A stretch of DNA of 64,000 bases from Torymus aiolomorphi (taxonomy: Eukaryota; Arthropoda; Insecta; Hymenoptera; Torymidae), in assembly GCA_036365515.1 (NCBI GenBank), contig CM070873.1, positions 192,998,604-193,062,603 on the forward strand. The letters are read 5' to 3'. The notes beneath the pieces are model-generated. The model did not search any database. It worked only from the letters and a program-made list of their open reading frames with translations, and had not been told where the DNA came from. Shown here piece by piece: positions 25,796 to 35,263 of the stretch. The position numbers were made by a program, and so were the translations under genes. The stretch's first letter is position 1, and the number at the start of each line of letters is the position of its first letter.

Positions 25796-25971
25796 TTAAC
25801 GTGAGATTCTTTCTCTTTATTGAAAATGCAATAATTTTATTTGTTATATTTATATGTATAAACCTAGAATTTTGTTCATTCTAAGCACGATAGAAATGTG
25901 ACTGAAATATTACTATGGGATATATCATTATTCAATATTTTAGCGATATTTCTGTTATACTTTAATTTTTA

Positions 25972-26125
25972 TAGCATGGTGTGACCTAAGTCCGCACTTA
26001 GGTCACGCCTATCTTATTGCACCATGTTTATCGCACTCGTTACGCTCGTGCGCTAAGTTCATGGTGCAACAATGGACTGCTTAAGGCACGAATAGGCGTG
26101 ACATCGGACTTAGGTAAACGTACTA
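25972..26125. mobile_element. Small GC-richer foldback
   Basis: A compact set of inverted segments (GACCTAAGTCCGCACTTAGGTC, GGCGTGAC, GCACCATG/CATGGTGC) folds back on itself. No gene is present. Confidence 0.45.
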
Positions 26126-26261
26126 TAAAATATTGTACGACACTAATGCCTTCAGTGGTCCACTTAAGGCACTAGTATCGTAATATACTATTATAATTCT
26201 AAAATTTTTTTAGTTTGAAATCAATGATCAAGACGAACCAAGTTTCGTTGCAATTATTTAT

Positions 26262-26304
26262 TGCCGACGTTTCGACGTTTTTATTTAACATCCTCATCAG
26301 GGCT
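26262..26304 (-). ncRNA. Hammerhead-ribozyme-like motif (left Penelope end)
   Basis: On the minus strand CTGATGA (26294-26300) is followed by a stem with GATGTT and AACGTC, then GAAA (26270-26273) and CGTCGGC. CUGAUGA, stem II, GAAA is the conserved hammerhead core, and Penelope-like elements are known to carry minimal hammerheads in their terminal repeats. Here one stem position is mispaired (GAUGUU against AACGUC) relative to the copy at 55041. Confidence 0.6.
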
Positions 26305-26844
26305 ATAAAAATATAGGAAAACATTTTTGTTATACATTTTTATTGTACAGATGCTCATCAAGAGAACCAATTCGTGTGTTTTATTAACTGACCTTGTTAA
26401 AAAAATTGTTAATCAACCCATTGTGTCTTTATCAATTTCGTTAGAGAGATTGATGGCCAATAGTGCCAGGTCAGATAGATTTTTCGTACTGGAAGTTTTT
26501 TTCCTCGTTATGAGCTTAAAAGTAATTAATAAATAAAATGTATGTTAAAATTTAAAAAATAATTAATAATTAATACATTGAATTTTGTTGAAGTTAAAAA
26601 ATATTAATAAATAGTAATTAAAACATCAAAGTTTGTTAAGACTTTAAAATGATTAATAGATATTTTGTTAAAAGGAAAATTTCTCACCTTTCCATCATTA
26701 CGTTCTCGAACTGATTGAGAGAGATAGAAACTTTCACCGCTATACGTTCGGACCAAACAAATTCAAATTTCAAATTGCTCGAACGATCAAAGGCGCTGAG
26801 CATGCAATAATCTTTTTTGCATATGCTAGCCTGATCTATTCGGT

Positions 26845-28097
26845 TTATGAGTTAGTGCTAACAGGTGATTTTTTGCAAAATTGTTTTTTTATTAATTTGA
26901 GAGAATCTTTATGGACTTGTTTCAAACTTCGAGTATCTTCCATACGGTTCAAACTGTTGCTTTGGTTTTGAATGTGCAACATTTCTGAAAATGTTCTTTT
27001 GCTATAACTTTGTTCTACGTCTACTATGTTAACATTATCGAAATCAATTTTGTGATTTGTAAGGGAGGCGTGTTCAGCTAGTGCAGATGTTTTATGGGAA
27101 TTCTTTACTGCATATTTATGTTCATAGATGGGTCTTTTTAACTTTCTTTTTGACATACCTACGTAAGATGCATCGCATTCTTGACAATTGATTTTGTAAA
27201 CAATAGAAGGTGTTTCTAGTGGTTCTAGTTTGTCTTTACCTAGTTGTACAAATTTGAATTTATTTATGTTGTTGTTAATAATTGTAAGATTATTGTGCTT
27301 CTTTTTTCCTAGAGCGTTAACTATCTTATTATTTAATTTTTTTATAAAAGGGAGGACTAAAATTTTTTTAGAATTATTGTTAAATTTACTGTTATTATTT
27401 TGTTCAATTTCATTATTAATGTTACTATTTTGTTCAATTTGTTTATCAGTTTTTTCATTACTATTTTGTTCAATTTGTTCATGAAGGGAATGTAATCTTT
27501 TTTTAATGTATTTGTCTATGAAATCAAGGGGGAACTCATTAGCTTTTAAGAAATTCTTTATCAGTTCTAGATTGCTTTTATGAAACTTATGGTGAGAAAT
27601 GAGTACCGCTTTATCTACAAGGCTATATATGATAGCTATTTTTTGGTGAGCAGGATGGTGAGAATTGAAATTTATGTATCTACCTGATGCCGTGGGTTTT
27701 CTATACCAATTAGTAATGGGGGAATTGTCATTTATTCTAATAATCGTCATGTCTAAGAAATTAATGCTATTGTTAAGTTCATTTTCTACTGTAAATTGTA
27801 AGTTATCATCGAAAGAATTAAAAGCATTAAGAATTATGTCAAGGTATTCTTTTTTGATTATTAGAAAGCAGTCATCTACATAACGTTTATAAAAAATGAC
27901 TTTTCTTTGTCTTAACGGTTTTTTAAGTACTTTCCCTTCAAGGTATTCTAATACTATATCAGCTAACCAGGGACTTGAACAAAATCCCATAGGAGCGCCT
28001 AAAATTTGTTGATAGTATTTGTTATTGAATTGTAAAAAAGTAGAATCTAACAGTATTTCTATTCCTTTAAGAAATTCTTCTTTAGAGATTGGAAGCA
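26845..28097 (-). pseudogene. Penelope-like RT with GIY-YIG endonuclease, 3' part
   Basis: Open for 417 codons on the minus strand. The RT part includes GAPMGFCSSPWLADIVLEYL and RYVDDCFLIIKK (the YVDD active site), then FLDMTIIR. The C-terminal domain has YKINCQECDASYVGMSKRKL, the GIY-YIG endonuclease core. The 5' end is cut by the Polinton at 28098, and the reading frame resumes in phase at 46113 on the other side. The reading frame of this copy was intact in the part that can be read, so insertion came while it was young. Confidence 0.9.
28092..28097. repeat. Polinton target site duplication, left (GAAGCA)
   Basis: The six bases GAAGCA are repeated at 46113-46118. A 6-bp duplication is the known Maverick/Polinton signature, and the duplication interrupts one continuous Penelope RT reading frame. 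Confidence 0.95.
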
Positions 28098-28435
28098 AGT
28101 AGATAAGCTATGCCGATTCTGGACCAATTCAGGCCGTGACCTGTTGCTCCAGAACCGGCCTAGGGTTCTGGAGCACCCGTAACTGCACGGGGGGCCATTA
28201 ACCCAAATCAGGTGCTGCTCCAGAACCGGCCAAGGGTTTTGGGGGGAGAGGGGGGAGGGGGGGGGGGGTGTCAGATGCACCAGGAGACGATAACCCATGC
28301 TCGATCTAGAATCGACGCGGCGGGTGACAGCGACCGGACGACTGCGCACACCGGCTGCGCATCGGCAGCAGTCGACGGCGGGCGGCGGGCGGCGAGCGAC
28401 GAGCCGCGAGCCGCGAGCGGCTTGCTGCTTTCTGA
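28098..28435. repeat. Polinton left terminal inverted repeat
   Basis: It begins AGTAGATAAGCTATGCCGAT and pairs with the right end (about 45775-46112). It contains repeated GGCCGGTTCTGGAGCA-type inverted blocks, a G-run of about 25 bases near 28240-28268 and a GC-rich inner edge (GGCGGGCGGCG). The block CCAGAACCGGCC occurs more than once, in both orientations, which could be recognised by integrase or terminal protein. Confidence 0.9.
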
Positions 28436-28582
28436 TTGGGTCGGAGCAGCTCCGCGGTGTGCGCTATAACGCGCGCGTTCTTCCCCGATCGGTAGTTGCC
28501 TCTCTGCGCGCGATGAGGTTCGGGTCGCGGTCGCTCTCTCTTCGGGCTCGGTGCGCGAGGTCGTGTGCAGCTCGTGGCTGCT

Positions 28583-28656
28583 TTAGACTTTTTCGTCGTT
28601 GCGTTGCGCTTCCAGCTGTTCAGCTTGGGATACCTCGCAACGACGGAAAAGACTAA
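28583..28656 (+). ncRNA. Long hairpin 1 of Polinton left-end array
   Basis: Two 21-nt arms (28583-28603 and 28636-28656) pair at all but one position (one A-A mismatch, one G-U). The upper part with CCAGCTG and CAGCTTGG can extend the stem. Size and shape resemble a microRNA precursor. The same unit occurs four times; see the finding on covariation. It could equally be a structural DNA element near the end. Confidence 0.5.
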
Positions 28657-28796
28657 TGCAGTCACGCTGCCGCTGCCCTCGTCTTCGTCGTGTGCGCGAG
28701 TTCTCTTTCCGCCGCGTGCGCGAGTTCTTTCGTCGTCGTCGTGTACTCTCTCTCTCTCGGTTCCGCGCGCGAGGTTGTGTGCAGCTCGTGGCTGCA

Positions 28797-28870
28797 TTAG
28801 ACTTTGCCGTCGTTGCGTTGCGCTTCCAGCTGGTGAGCTCTGGATACCTCGCAACGACGGAAAAGACTAA
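28797..28870 (+). ncRNA. Long hairpin 2 of Polinton left-end array
   Basis: Arms at 28797-28817 and 28850-28870 pair as in hairpin 1, with one extra mismatch and one G-U replaced by C-G. It is preceded by the same conserved leader GTGTGCAGCTCGTGGCTGC. Confidence 0.5.
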
Positions 28871-28958
28871 TGCAGTCACGCTGCCGCTGCCCTCGTCTTC
28901 GTCGTGTACGCGTGACTCGCATACGTCGTGTGCAATCTCTCTCGGCGCACACGCGTGA

Positions 28959-29086
<128 letters not shown>

Positions 29087-29124
29087 GGTATCGTGCGCGA
29101 GATTATGTGCAGCATATGACTGCA

Positions 29125-29197
29125 TTAGACTTTCCGTCGTTGCGTTGCGCTTCCAGCTGTTCAGCTTGGGATACCTCGCAACGATGGAAAAGACTAA
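29125..29197 (+). ncRNA. Long hairpin 3 of Polinton left-end array
   Basis: Arms at 29125-29144 and 29177-29197. One base is deleted from the 5' arm and one G-C pair has become G-U; otherwise it is as hairpin 1. Confidence 0.5.
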
Positions 29198-29225
29198 TGT
29201 AGTCACGCTGCCCTCGTCTGCGCGA

Positions 29226-29267
<42 letters not shown>

Positions 29268-29515
29268 GGTGTCGCGCGCGCAACGTTATGCGTCGTCGTG
29301 TCCTCGCGCGCGAATTCTCTCTCTCTCTCTCTCGGTGTCGCGCGCGCAACGTTATGCATCGTCGTGTCCTCGCGCGCGAATTCTCTCTCTCTCTCTCTCT
29401 CTCGCTCTCTCGGTGTCTCGGTGTCTCGCTCGCTCGCTCTCGGTGTCGCACACGAATTCTCTCGCCCTCGGTATCGCACGCGCGCGCACAAGGTTGTGTG
29501 CAGCTTTCGGCTGTA

Positions 29516-29589
29516 CTAGTCTTTTCAATTGTTACGGTACACTTCCAGCTGTTTAGCTTTGGATACCCCGCAACTATTGAGAAGACTAA
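29516..29589 (+). ncRNA. Long hairpin 4 of Polinton left-end array (diverged)
   Basis: Arms at 29516-29536 and 29569-29589. The primary sequence differs from hairpins 1-3, but pairing is kept: two adjacent stem positions changed on both sides (C-G to A-T and G-C to A-T). A (GAT)n run follows at about 29612-29633. Confidence 0.5.
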
Positions 29590-29638
29590 TGCAGTTGTGC
29601 TGTAAAAACCTTGATGATGATGATGATGATGATAAATT

Positions 29639-29654
29639 AGTCCTTTTCAGGACT
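29639..29654 (+). terminator. Histone-type stem-loop 1
   Basis: AGTCCT-TTTC-AGGACT followed by ACTAAC: a 6-bp stem and 4-nt loop, the geometry of the replication-dependent histone mRNA 3' end. Confidence 0.5.
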
Positions 29655-29707
29655 ACTAACTTTTTTTCGTAGAACATTCTCTCTCCTCTGAGAAAGTTTT
29701 ATCAAAC

Positions 29708-29723
29708 AGTCCTTTTAAGGACT
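29708..29723 (+). terminator. Histone-type stem-loop 2
   Basis: AGTCCT-TTTA-AGGACT followed by ACTAA. A second, weaker hairpin centred on CTCTCCTCTGAG lies about 20 nt upstream. Confidence 0.45.
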
Positions 29724-29796
29724 ACTAATTTTATTATTATGTATATAGGGCATATCTCAACAAAATTATCTCTCCTCTGAGATTGTTTTGTCAATT

Positions 29797-29812
29797 AGTC
29801 CTTTTAAGGACT
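29797..29812 (+). terminator. Histone-type stem-loop 3
   Basis: AGTCCT-TTTA-AGGACT followed by ACAAA. The preceding 30 bp repeat the CTCTCCTCTGAG hairpin seen before stem-loop 2. Confidence 0.45.
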
Positions 29813-29943
29813 ACAAATTTATTATAATTGTAGGCATATATGCATGCTGAGCGCAAGCGCGCGAATTTTATATATATCGCGGAACGCGGGCGTTTTGACC
29901 CATCGTTCTTGTTGCTGCTACAGCATGACTGATGCTATCGTGT

Positions 29944-30027
29944 ATATAGGTATATCAATACCTATACACGAGAGCGCGCGCTCGGATATAGGTATATCAA
30001 TACCTATACACGAGAGCGCGCGCTCGG
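29944..30027. promoter_or_regulatory. Two tandem 42-bp palindromic boxes
   Basis: Each 42-bp unit (29944-29985, 29986-30027) has two palindromes: TATAGGTAT-ATC-ATACCTATA-like and CGAGAGCGCGCGCTCG. They lie about 100 bp upstream of the ATG at 30128 and include TATA-like cores, so they look like operator or enhancer sites, or an origin. This is an inference from position and symmetry. Confidence 0.45.
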
Positions 30028-30127
30028 CGGCGGCGCTCGCGACGTCTATATTAGAGACGAACGCACGCGAGCTAGCATCACTCGTGTTGTAGTAGTAGCA
30101 GCAGCAGCAGCAACAACAACTACAACA

Positions 30128-30504
30128 ATGGGACGAAAACGCCCGCGTTCGGAGAGGCAGCGACAGGCGCGGAACAAGCGGCGCCATGCTCCTCCGCCGC
30201 CGAAACCATCACCACCACCGAAGCCGCCACGGCCGAAGCTGTTCGTTATGTACGATAACGACAGCCGAAGGCCACCGCCTCGTCCAGCAGTGTGGGCGAA
30301 CAGCCGCCCGGTCTGTCGCGTAGACACGCGAAACAATGGCGACATGGCCGACATCGCGCGGTGGGAGCGGGAGCGCATCACTGGCATCCTCGAGATCCCC
30401 CATTATCCAGCGACACCACGAAGACGACTTCCTCGACAGCCAGTCCTCAAAAAGAGGAAGGACCGCGTGAGGAAGCGTCTGTTCAACGGGGAGGCCGGTG
30501 GCAG

Positions 30505-30556
<52 letters not shown>

Positions 30557-30571
30557 AACAACAGAGACTAA
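30128..30571 (+). CDS. Basic/poly-Asp accessory protein (147 aa)
   Basis: I do not recognise the family. The N terminus is strongly basic (MGRKRPRSERQRQARNKRR), followed by a proline-rich stretch, a central segment around MADIARWERERITGILEIP, a second basic patch (KKRKDRVRKRLF) and a poly-Asp run encoded by a (GAC)n repeat. The design suggests a nuclear, nucleic-acid-binding protein. It lies downstream of two 42-bp palindromic boxes and upstream of a histone-type stem-loop at 30760. The C terminus is uncertain because the GAC repeat can slip frame; another frame stays open to 30743, ending 17 nt before that stem-loop. Confidence 0.5.
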
Positions 30572-30759
30572 GACAAGGACACGGACAATGACAATAACTA
30601 AGACGACGACTACGACGATGACGACTGACGAGGACAACAAAGACGATGACGACGACGACGACGACCACGACTGCGACATGGACGTGGACAAAGACGATGA
30701 CGACCCCAACGATGACGGCGACGACCACGACGACGACTGCTAATTTTTTTTTTTCAATC

Positions 30760-30775
30760 GGCCCTTTTCAGGGCC
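30760..30775 (+). terminator. Histone-type stem-loop 4
   Basis: GGCCCT-TTTC-AGGGCC followed by ACTAA. It differs from the metazoan histone consensus GGCTCTTTTCAGAGCC by one base-pair swap. It sits 17 nt after the TAA at 30741-30743. Confidence 0.6.
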
Positions 30776-30854
30776 ACTAATATTTTTTAACGTAAAAATA
30801 AATTATTTTATATATTTCCCCTTTCCCTTTTCATATATATAAATAAATAAATAA

Positions 30855-30863
<9 letters not shown>

Positions 30864-30901
<38 letters not shown>

Positions 30902-30914
30902 TGTGTGTGTGTGT

Positions 30915-30970
<56 letters not shown>

Positions 30971-31012
30971 TAATAATCAAGAAGCTCGCACGTAGCGAGG
31001 TTATATTCTCTC

Positions 31013-31080
<68 letters not shown>
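30864..31080. repeat. (GT)n and (CT)n microsatellites
   Basis: GT runs at about 30864-30960 and a CT run at about 31018-31080 lie between the convergent accessory genes. Confidence 0.95.
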
Positions 31081-31085
<5 letters not shown>

Positions 31086-31165
31086 TCCACTTGCAGAAGC
31101 GCAGGCATATGTCTGAAAAGACTAATAATAATAATGAATGTATGTTCATTGTTAAATAAATATAG

Positions 31166-31181
31166 GGCCCTGAAAAGGGCC
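31166..31181 (-). terminator. Histone-type stem-loop 5 (minus strand)
   Basis: On the minus strand it reads GGCCCT-TTTC-AGGGCC. It is the last of three hairpins in a row after the minus-strand acidic gene. Confidence 0.55.
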
Positions 31182-31190
31182 GATTGGTTT

Positions 31191-31206
31191 GGCCTTTAAA
31201 AAGGCC
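31191..31206 (-). terminator. Histone-type stem-loop 6 (minus strand)
   Basis: On the minus strand it reads GGCCTT-TTTA-AAGGCC, again a 6-bp stem and 4-nt loop. Confidence 0.45.
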
Positions 31207-31219
31207 GATATTGATATTT

Positions 31220-31235
31220 AGTCCTGAAAAGGACT
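31220..31235 (-). terminator. Histone-type stem-loop 7 (minus strand)
   Basis: On the minus strand it reads AGTCCT-TTTC-AGGACT, preceded by TAATC. The same TAATC plus hairpin follows the stop of the divergent gene at 32478. Confidence 0.55.
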
Positions 31236-31779
31236 GATTACATGGCGAGACGACGACAGCGATGAGATGGCGAGGGCGACCACCTGTCTTCACTACGACG
31301 ACGACTTCGCTTTCGAGCTCTGCACCGAAGGTCGCTGTCAACCTCCATTTCGTCGTCCGCGTCTTCGTCTTCCTCCTACTGAGCTGCGCAAGCTCCGCGG
31401 GCACCTCGTAATAGCGTTGTTCTTGTGGATCGAACAGCATAAACGACGGCGATGCTGATGGTGATAGCACCACGAGATCTGGAGGAGGAGTATGCGGTCT
31501 TCGCAACTCGTAGGATGGCGGTGGTGGTGGTGGTGGTGGTGGTGGCGATTCCACTACAGACGGAGGTGTAGGTACCCGTTGCTGCTCCTCCTCCTCCTCC
31601 TCCGCTTCCAACTCAAGGTCCATGAGCCAGGCGTTGAAAGCCAGAGGAGAAGAAAGCTCGGGTATCTCCTCCAAAGCAAACGGCACGCAATCCTCTAAAG
31701 CTACCAATTCTTCAAGAATCGCTTCTTGAAGAGAGTCGTCACCAAGGAGGTCTTGCAGAAATTCCTTGTTCGGCTCCAT
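31236..31779 (-). CDS. Acidic, proline-rich accessory protein with PPxY motif
   Basis: The start is chosen at MEPNKEFLQDLLGDDS (31779), 35 nt downstream of a TATAAAA box (31814-31822), and not at the upstream in-frame Met. The first about 70 residues are acidic and Leu-rich (ILEELVALEDCVPFALEEIPEL), like a transactivation domain. A proline tract containing PPSYEL follows; PPxY binds WW-domain proteins such as Nedd4 ligases. The C-terminal part is basic (SRRKTKTRTTKWR). No stop occurs in this frame before the stem-loops at 31235-31166. A TAA directly before the first loop is in another frame, so a small indel probably hides the true end. Function unknown. Confidence 0.5.
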
Positions 31780-31955
31780 TGTGACGAATGATGCTGAGCA
31801 ATGAGGAACACGCTTTTTTATACCCTCCCTAGGAGCTGCTTCAATGGAGGGGGAAATCACATACATTCTTACCCCCACCTCGCAGCAGGTGTCGCATAGG
31901 TTCGCGCTTTGCTATAAAAGCAGCGCAGTTCGCTAATTAATCATCATTTGCTAAG
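31780..31955. promoter_or_regulatory. Divergent promoter with two TATA boxes
   Basis: TATAAAA on the minus strand at 31814-31822 serves the gene starting at 31779. TATAAAAG on the plus strand at 31915-31922 serves the gene starting at 31956. Both are within about 45 bp of their start codons. Confidence 0.7.
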
Positions 31956-32480
31956 ATGGAGTCATCATCATCGAGCAATATTCTGGGAGCAATGGAGACG
32001 ACATGGAGTGAGACCGACTTTGATTGGCTGGTCGGTCTCGCGATGGACAGCAACGATGACTTTTTGTCTGCGTTGATGGTGCCGCTGGTTACGTCATCGC
32101 CGATTAGATCGCTGGTGGCGTCGCCGGCATTTACACCACAACAGCTGCCGGATCCATCGTCGCTTTTCACGAAGCGGCCCCCTCACTGTTCGCCGCTTCT
32201 GTTGCCACCACTGTCGCCGCCGTCTTCGCTGTCACCGGTGCCATCGTGCTTCTCTCCGGGATTTTTGGAGAAGTATGAGCTGAGATCATCGTGCTTTTCT
32301 CCAATTGGAGAAAAGCATGATGCGATAGAATTGGGTTCGTCACCCATGTGTATCACGGTCTCCTCAGGCACGTTATCTCCTGTGAGGATGCCTCTTAAGA
32401 GACCGCGAGACGACGACGATGACAGTGGTGATGAGCCAAGTCGGCGAATTCGTCGTCGTCGGCTCAACTTCACAGTTTAA
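31956..32480 (+). CDS. Ser/Pro-rich accessory protein with C-terminal NLS (174 aa)
   Basis: I do not recognise the family. The N terminus is acidic with bulky residues (SETDFDWLVGLAMDSNDDFL), resembling an activation domain and the N terminus of its divergent neighbour. The middle is Ser/Pro-rich and repeats the motif SCFSP...EK twice (near residues 93 and 108). The C terminus has an Asp run and an Arg-rich nuclear signal (RRIRRRRLNFTV). The stop TAA is directly followed by two histone-type stem-loops. With its neighbours it forms what looks like an early regulatory cluster, by analogy with adintoviruses. Confidence 0.6.
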   Translation: MESSSSSNILGAMETTWSETDFDWLVGLAMDSNDDFLSALMVPLVTSSPIRSLVASPAFTPQQLPDPSSLFTKRPPHCSPLLLPPLSPPSSLSPVPSCFSPGFLEKYELRSSCFSPIGEKHDAIELGSSPMCITVSSGTLSPVRMPLKRPRDDDDDSGDEPSRRIRRRRLNFTV

Positions 32481-32482
32481 TC

Positions 32483-32498
32483 AGTCCTTTTCAGGACT
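32483..32498 (+). terminator. Histone-type stem-loop 8
   Basis: AGTCCT-TTTC-AGGACT begins 3 nt after the stop codon of the gene ending at 32480. Confidence 0.6.
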
Positions 32499-32507
32499 AA
32501 ACCAATC

Positions 32508-32523
32508 GGCCCTTTTCAGGGCC
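32508..32523 (+). terminator. Histone-type stem-loop 9
   Basis: GGCCCT-TTTC-AGGGCC with 5' flank CCAATC and 3' flank ACCAA. This is the closest match to the histone form, whose 3' flank is ACCCA. Confidence 0.65.
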
Positions 32524-32657
32524 ACCAATATTTTTCTTAACGTATGGACAAATATTCATTATATTATATATATATATATTTAAAAAAAGAAGAATATAAA
32601 CTTAAATTAAAAAAAAACATTTATTAACTTGTAATAAATAAATGTACAAAATATAAT

Positions 32658-33238
32658 TCAAATGTACATGAAATGAAAGGATTCATTTATGTTTTTGCGA
32701 TGCTGATGCTCGAGCATCCATCTTTTCATAACCAGCGCATTGTGAAGTGCGCATACTGGAAAGTTATAGGCAGTATGGTTGGTACATGAGACTGGTTCTG
32801 TCGATAGACTTTTCAATGAAGGGCATCCCATCTCCTCAATATTTATAACTAATCTGAAAATTAATAATTTTATTGTGAAAATAATTTTTTTAACAACAAC
32901 GACAAAATAGCTTACCGATCGGGAAAAAATCTCTTCAACCATTTACTTCTCTCCAGACCCTTTACATAAATCTCTGCTCCGAAGAGCACACCAATTAGAG
33001 TATTTTTTAGTTCATCGTATGGGATGTTGCCTGCTCTCCACATTAATCCGTGGAAATTCTGTTCAAGCCAGCGATTTTCGGACTTGTTTTTATCCAACAA
33101 TTTGTCCCATGCATAAGGTGGTTTGAATAGAAAAACCGACGGAGTAGGGTCTTCCTCGAGAGGGACAATGGCTACTTCCTTGAACACAAATTCATTCAAG
33201 CTAATTTTAAAACCTTGGACATCAACAATATACTTCAT
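32658..33238 (-). CDS. DVQGF-type conserved Polinton protein, spliced
   Basis: Exon 1 runs 33238-32916 and exon 2 32853-32658, joined by a 62-bp GT-AG intron (GTAAGC...TTTTCAG, 32854-32915) that keeps frame. The protein starts MKYIVDVQGFKISLNEFVFKE and contains VFLFKPPYAWDKLL, WLEQNFHGLMW, YVKGLERSKWLKRF, CPSL and a C-terminal H-x-CALHNALVMKRW. The early acidic residues followed by a late His-containing block faintly resemble a DEDD exonuclease; this is weak inference. A paralogue lies at 44845-45363. A TATA-like ATAAAATAAA lies near 33303-33312. Confidence 0.65.
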
Positions 33239-35182
33239 CTTGCTGCTGTGACTGTTCTCGAACGAGAGCAAAGAGCGAATGAGGTTTACAGCGCCTTGCT
33301 GTTTATTTTATAGTCAGCCTTACTATTTTTTTTAACTAATTGCGTTATTTTTTACCCCTACTATGACGCGTACAGCCAATCAGAATCGATCTCTTTTCGC
33401 GAATTTTTTAGATAAAAGGAGGTGTGCGTGCAGCAGAGAGTCATTCGACTACCTCGCGCAGTCAGTGGCTCAAGATGGCTCAATACTTCAAAAATACAGC
33501 TCTTGCGCTATGTAAATCGTATCCATTCGCTTTAAACGGTGCTGCTGAGCAAGATGATGTGAATAACTGGATTGCGCATGGTCGCAGAGCTCTAGTGGAA
33601 GCTGAAAGATTGGCTCAGCGCAGACCCGAGTTGACAGACTTAACAGTGGCCGATAGGCAAAAACTACAAGCTGCGATCGCGCTCATAAAAAGTGTTCTAC
33701 GCTTGTTGAGTGAACATGGAGTGGTGGTTGTGGTGGGTGCCGGACTACAAGCCAATGAAAATGACCCCTCGGTGAGCTGGGATGACGTACAATCAGCTTT
33801 CGAGAACCGAATAAGGACAGGTGTCATCACCAACCGAAGACATCTGGATTTATTAATGTTCATGAGAGACGCAAAGAAAGAATTTGTTGAAAAAGTGCGT
33901 GAAATTCTTAAAGAACCTTTGAAAGTGAACACAGTGTTAGCGGCCGAGTACGCGATAGTTAAAGATGGCGAAGAGACAATCGAAATAAAATATTTCAACA
34001 CAAAAACCGCTTCGATATATTCGACTACGGACTTGAATGAGTGGTTTGTGATGAATGTGCAAAATCCCATCGACACGGATATGGAGGAGTTCCAAGAGCG
34101 CGAATCGGGCTGAACGCACAAATCAATTGTAAATTTAGTTGTGAATATTTATAAGTTCAATCCGATGAGAGAAAGCTCGTACATCGATTTTCCAGCATTC
34201 ATTAAGAACAAGAAGGCGTGCATAAATGTAGAAAATCAAGACGAAGAATGTTTTAAGTGGGCGATTCTATCGGCATTACACCCTGCTAGAATGAGCGCCA
34301 ATCGTGTGGTGAATATGTACCGTATAAAAACGATCTGAACTTTAGGGGAATCGATTTTTCCGTTGATCCGCGAAAAGTCAGTAAGTTTGAGAAACAAAAT
34401 GACGTTTCTGTGAACGTGTATTATTTGAAGAAGAAAGGAAAAGTGTTTGATGTATTACCACGTCACCTGACAGCTAATAAAAAAGAAAATCATGTTAATT
34501 TACTTCTCATCGAAAATAATTATGTTGACGAAGATGATGATGATGGCTCGGCTCTCAATGATGATGATGAGAACATTGAATTTAAATTCCATTATGTGTG
34601 GATAAAGAATTTATCACGATTGTGCAGTAAACAGCTATCTTCACGAAACCACAAAACATTCATCTGTGACCGCTGTCTACATTATTTTCGTACCGAAGAA
34701 AAGTTGACAAAACATATGATAGGCTGTGAAAATATGAATAAGTGTAAAATTACTCTTCCATCGGTAAAAAATAATACTTTGGAGTTTACGAACTTTGGCT
34801 TCAAAAATCGTGTGCCGTTCGTAATATACGCTGACTTTGAGTGTATATTGAAGCCTGCGATTGACGATGAACGAGCATATCAACATCACGTACCATTTAG
34901 TGTGGGCTTCTTCATTAAATGTAGCTACAATGACTCTCTCTCAGAATATAAGAGTTATAGACAAGAGAACGAGCAAGCCGAATCTCCAGCCAAATGGTTT
35001 GTGCAGAGTCTTCACTCACTGGCTGTAAAGTTGGATGACTCGTACAAACATCCAAAGCCAATGAGTGATCTAACATCGCTCGAAAAAATTATGTTTGATG
35101 GAGCACCTCTTTGCCACATTTGCGAGAAACCATTTACAAAGGATGACAAACGAGTACGCGACCATTGCCATTTTACGGGAAA

Positions 35183-35263
35183 GTGAGTATTTTTTTTTAT
35201 TCTCTCTCTCTCGCCTCTCTCTCTCTCTCTCTCTCTAACATAAAAAAATTATAATTATTATAG
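35183..35263 (+). other. pPolB intron 1
   Basis: GTGAGT donor and TTATAG acceptor; it contains a CT microsatellite. Splicing joins the zinc-binding motif in frame. Confidence 0.85.

Noticed and set aside
30498..30743. Thr-rich frame (MAAATTTTTTT...) over the GAC repeat
   Set aside because: Mostly an alternative frame of the repeat. Its stop lies close to a histone-type loop, so I mention it as a possible slipped C terminus but do not call a second gene.
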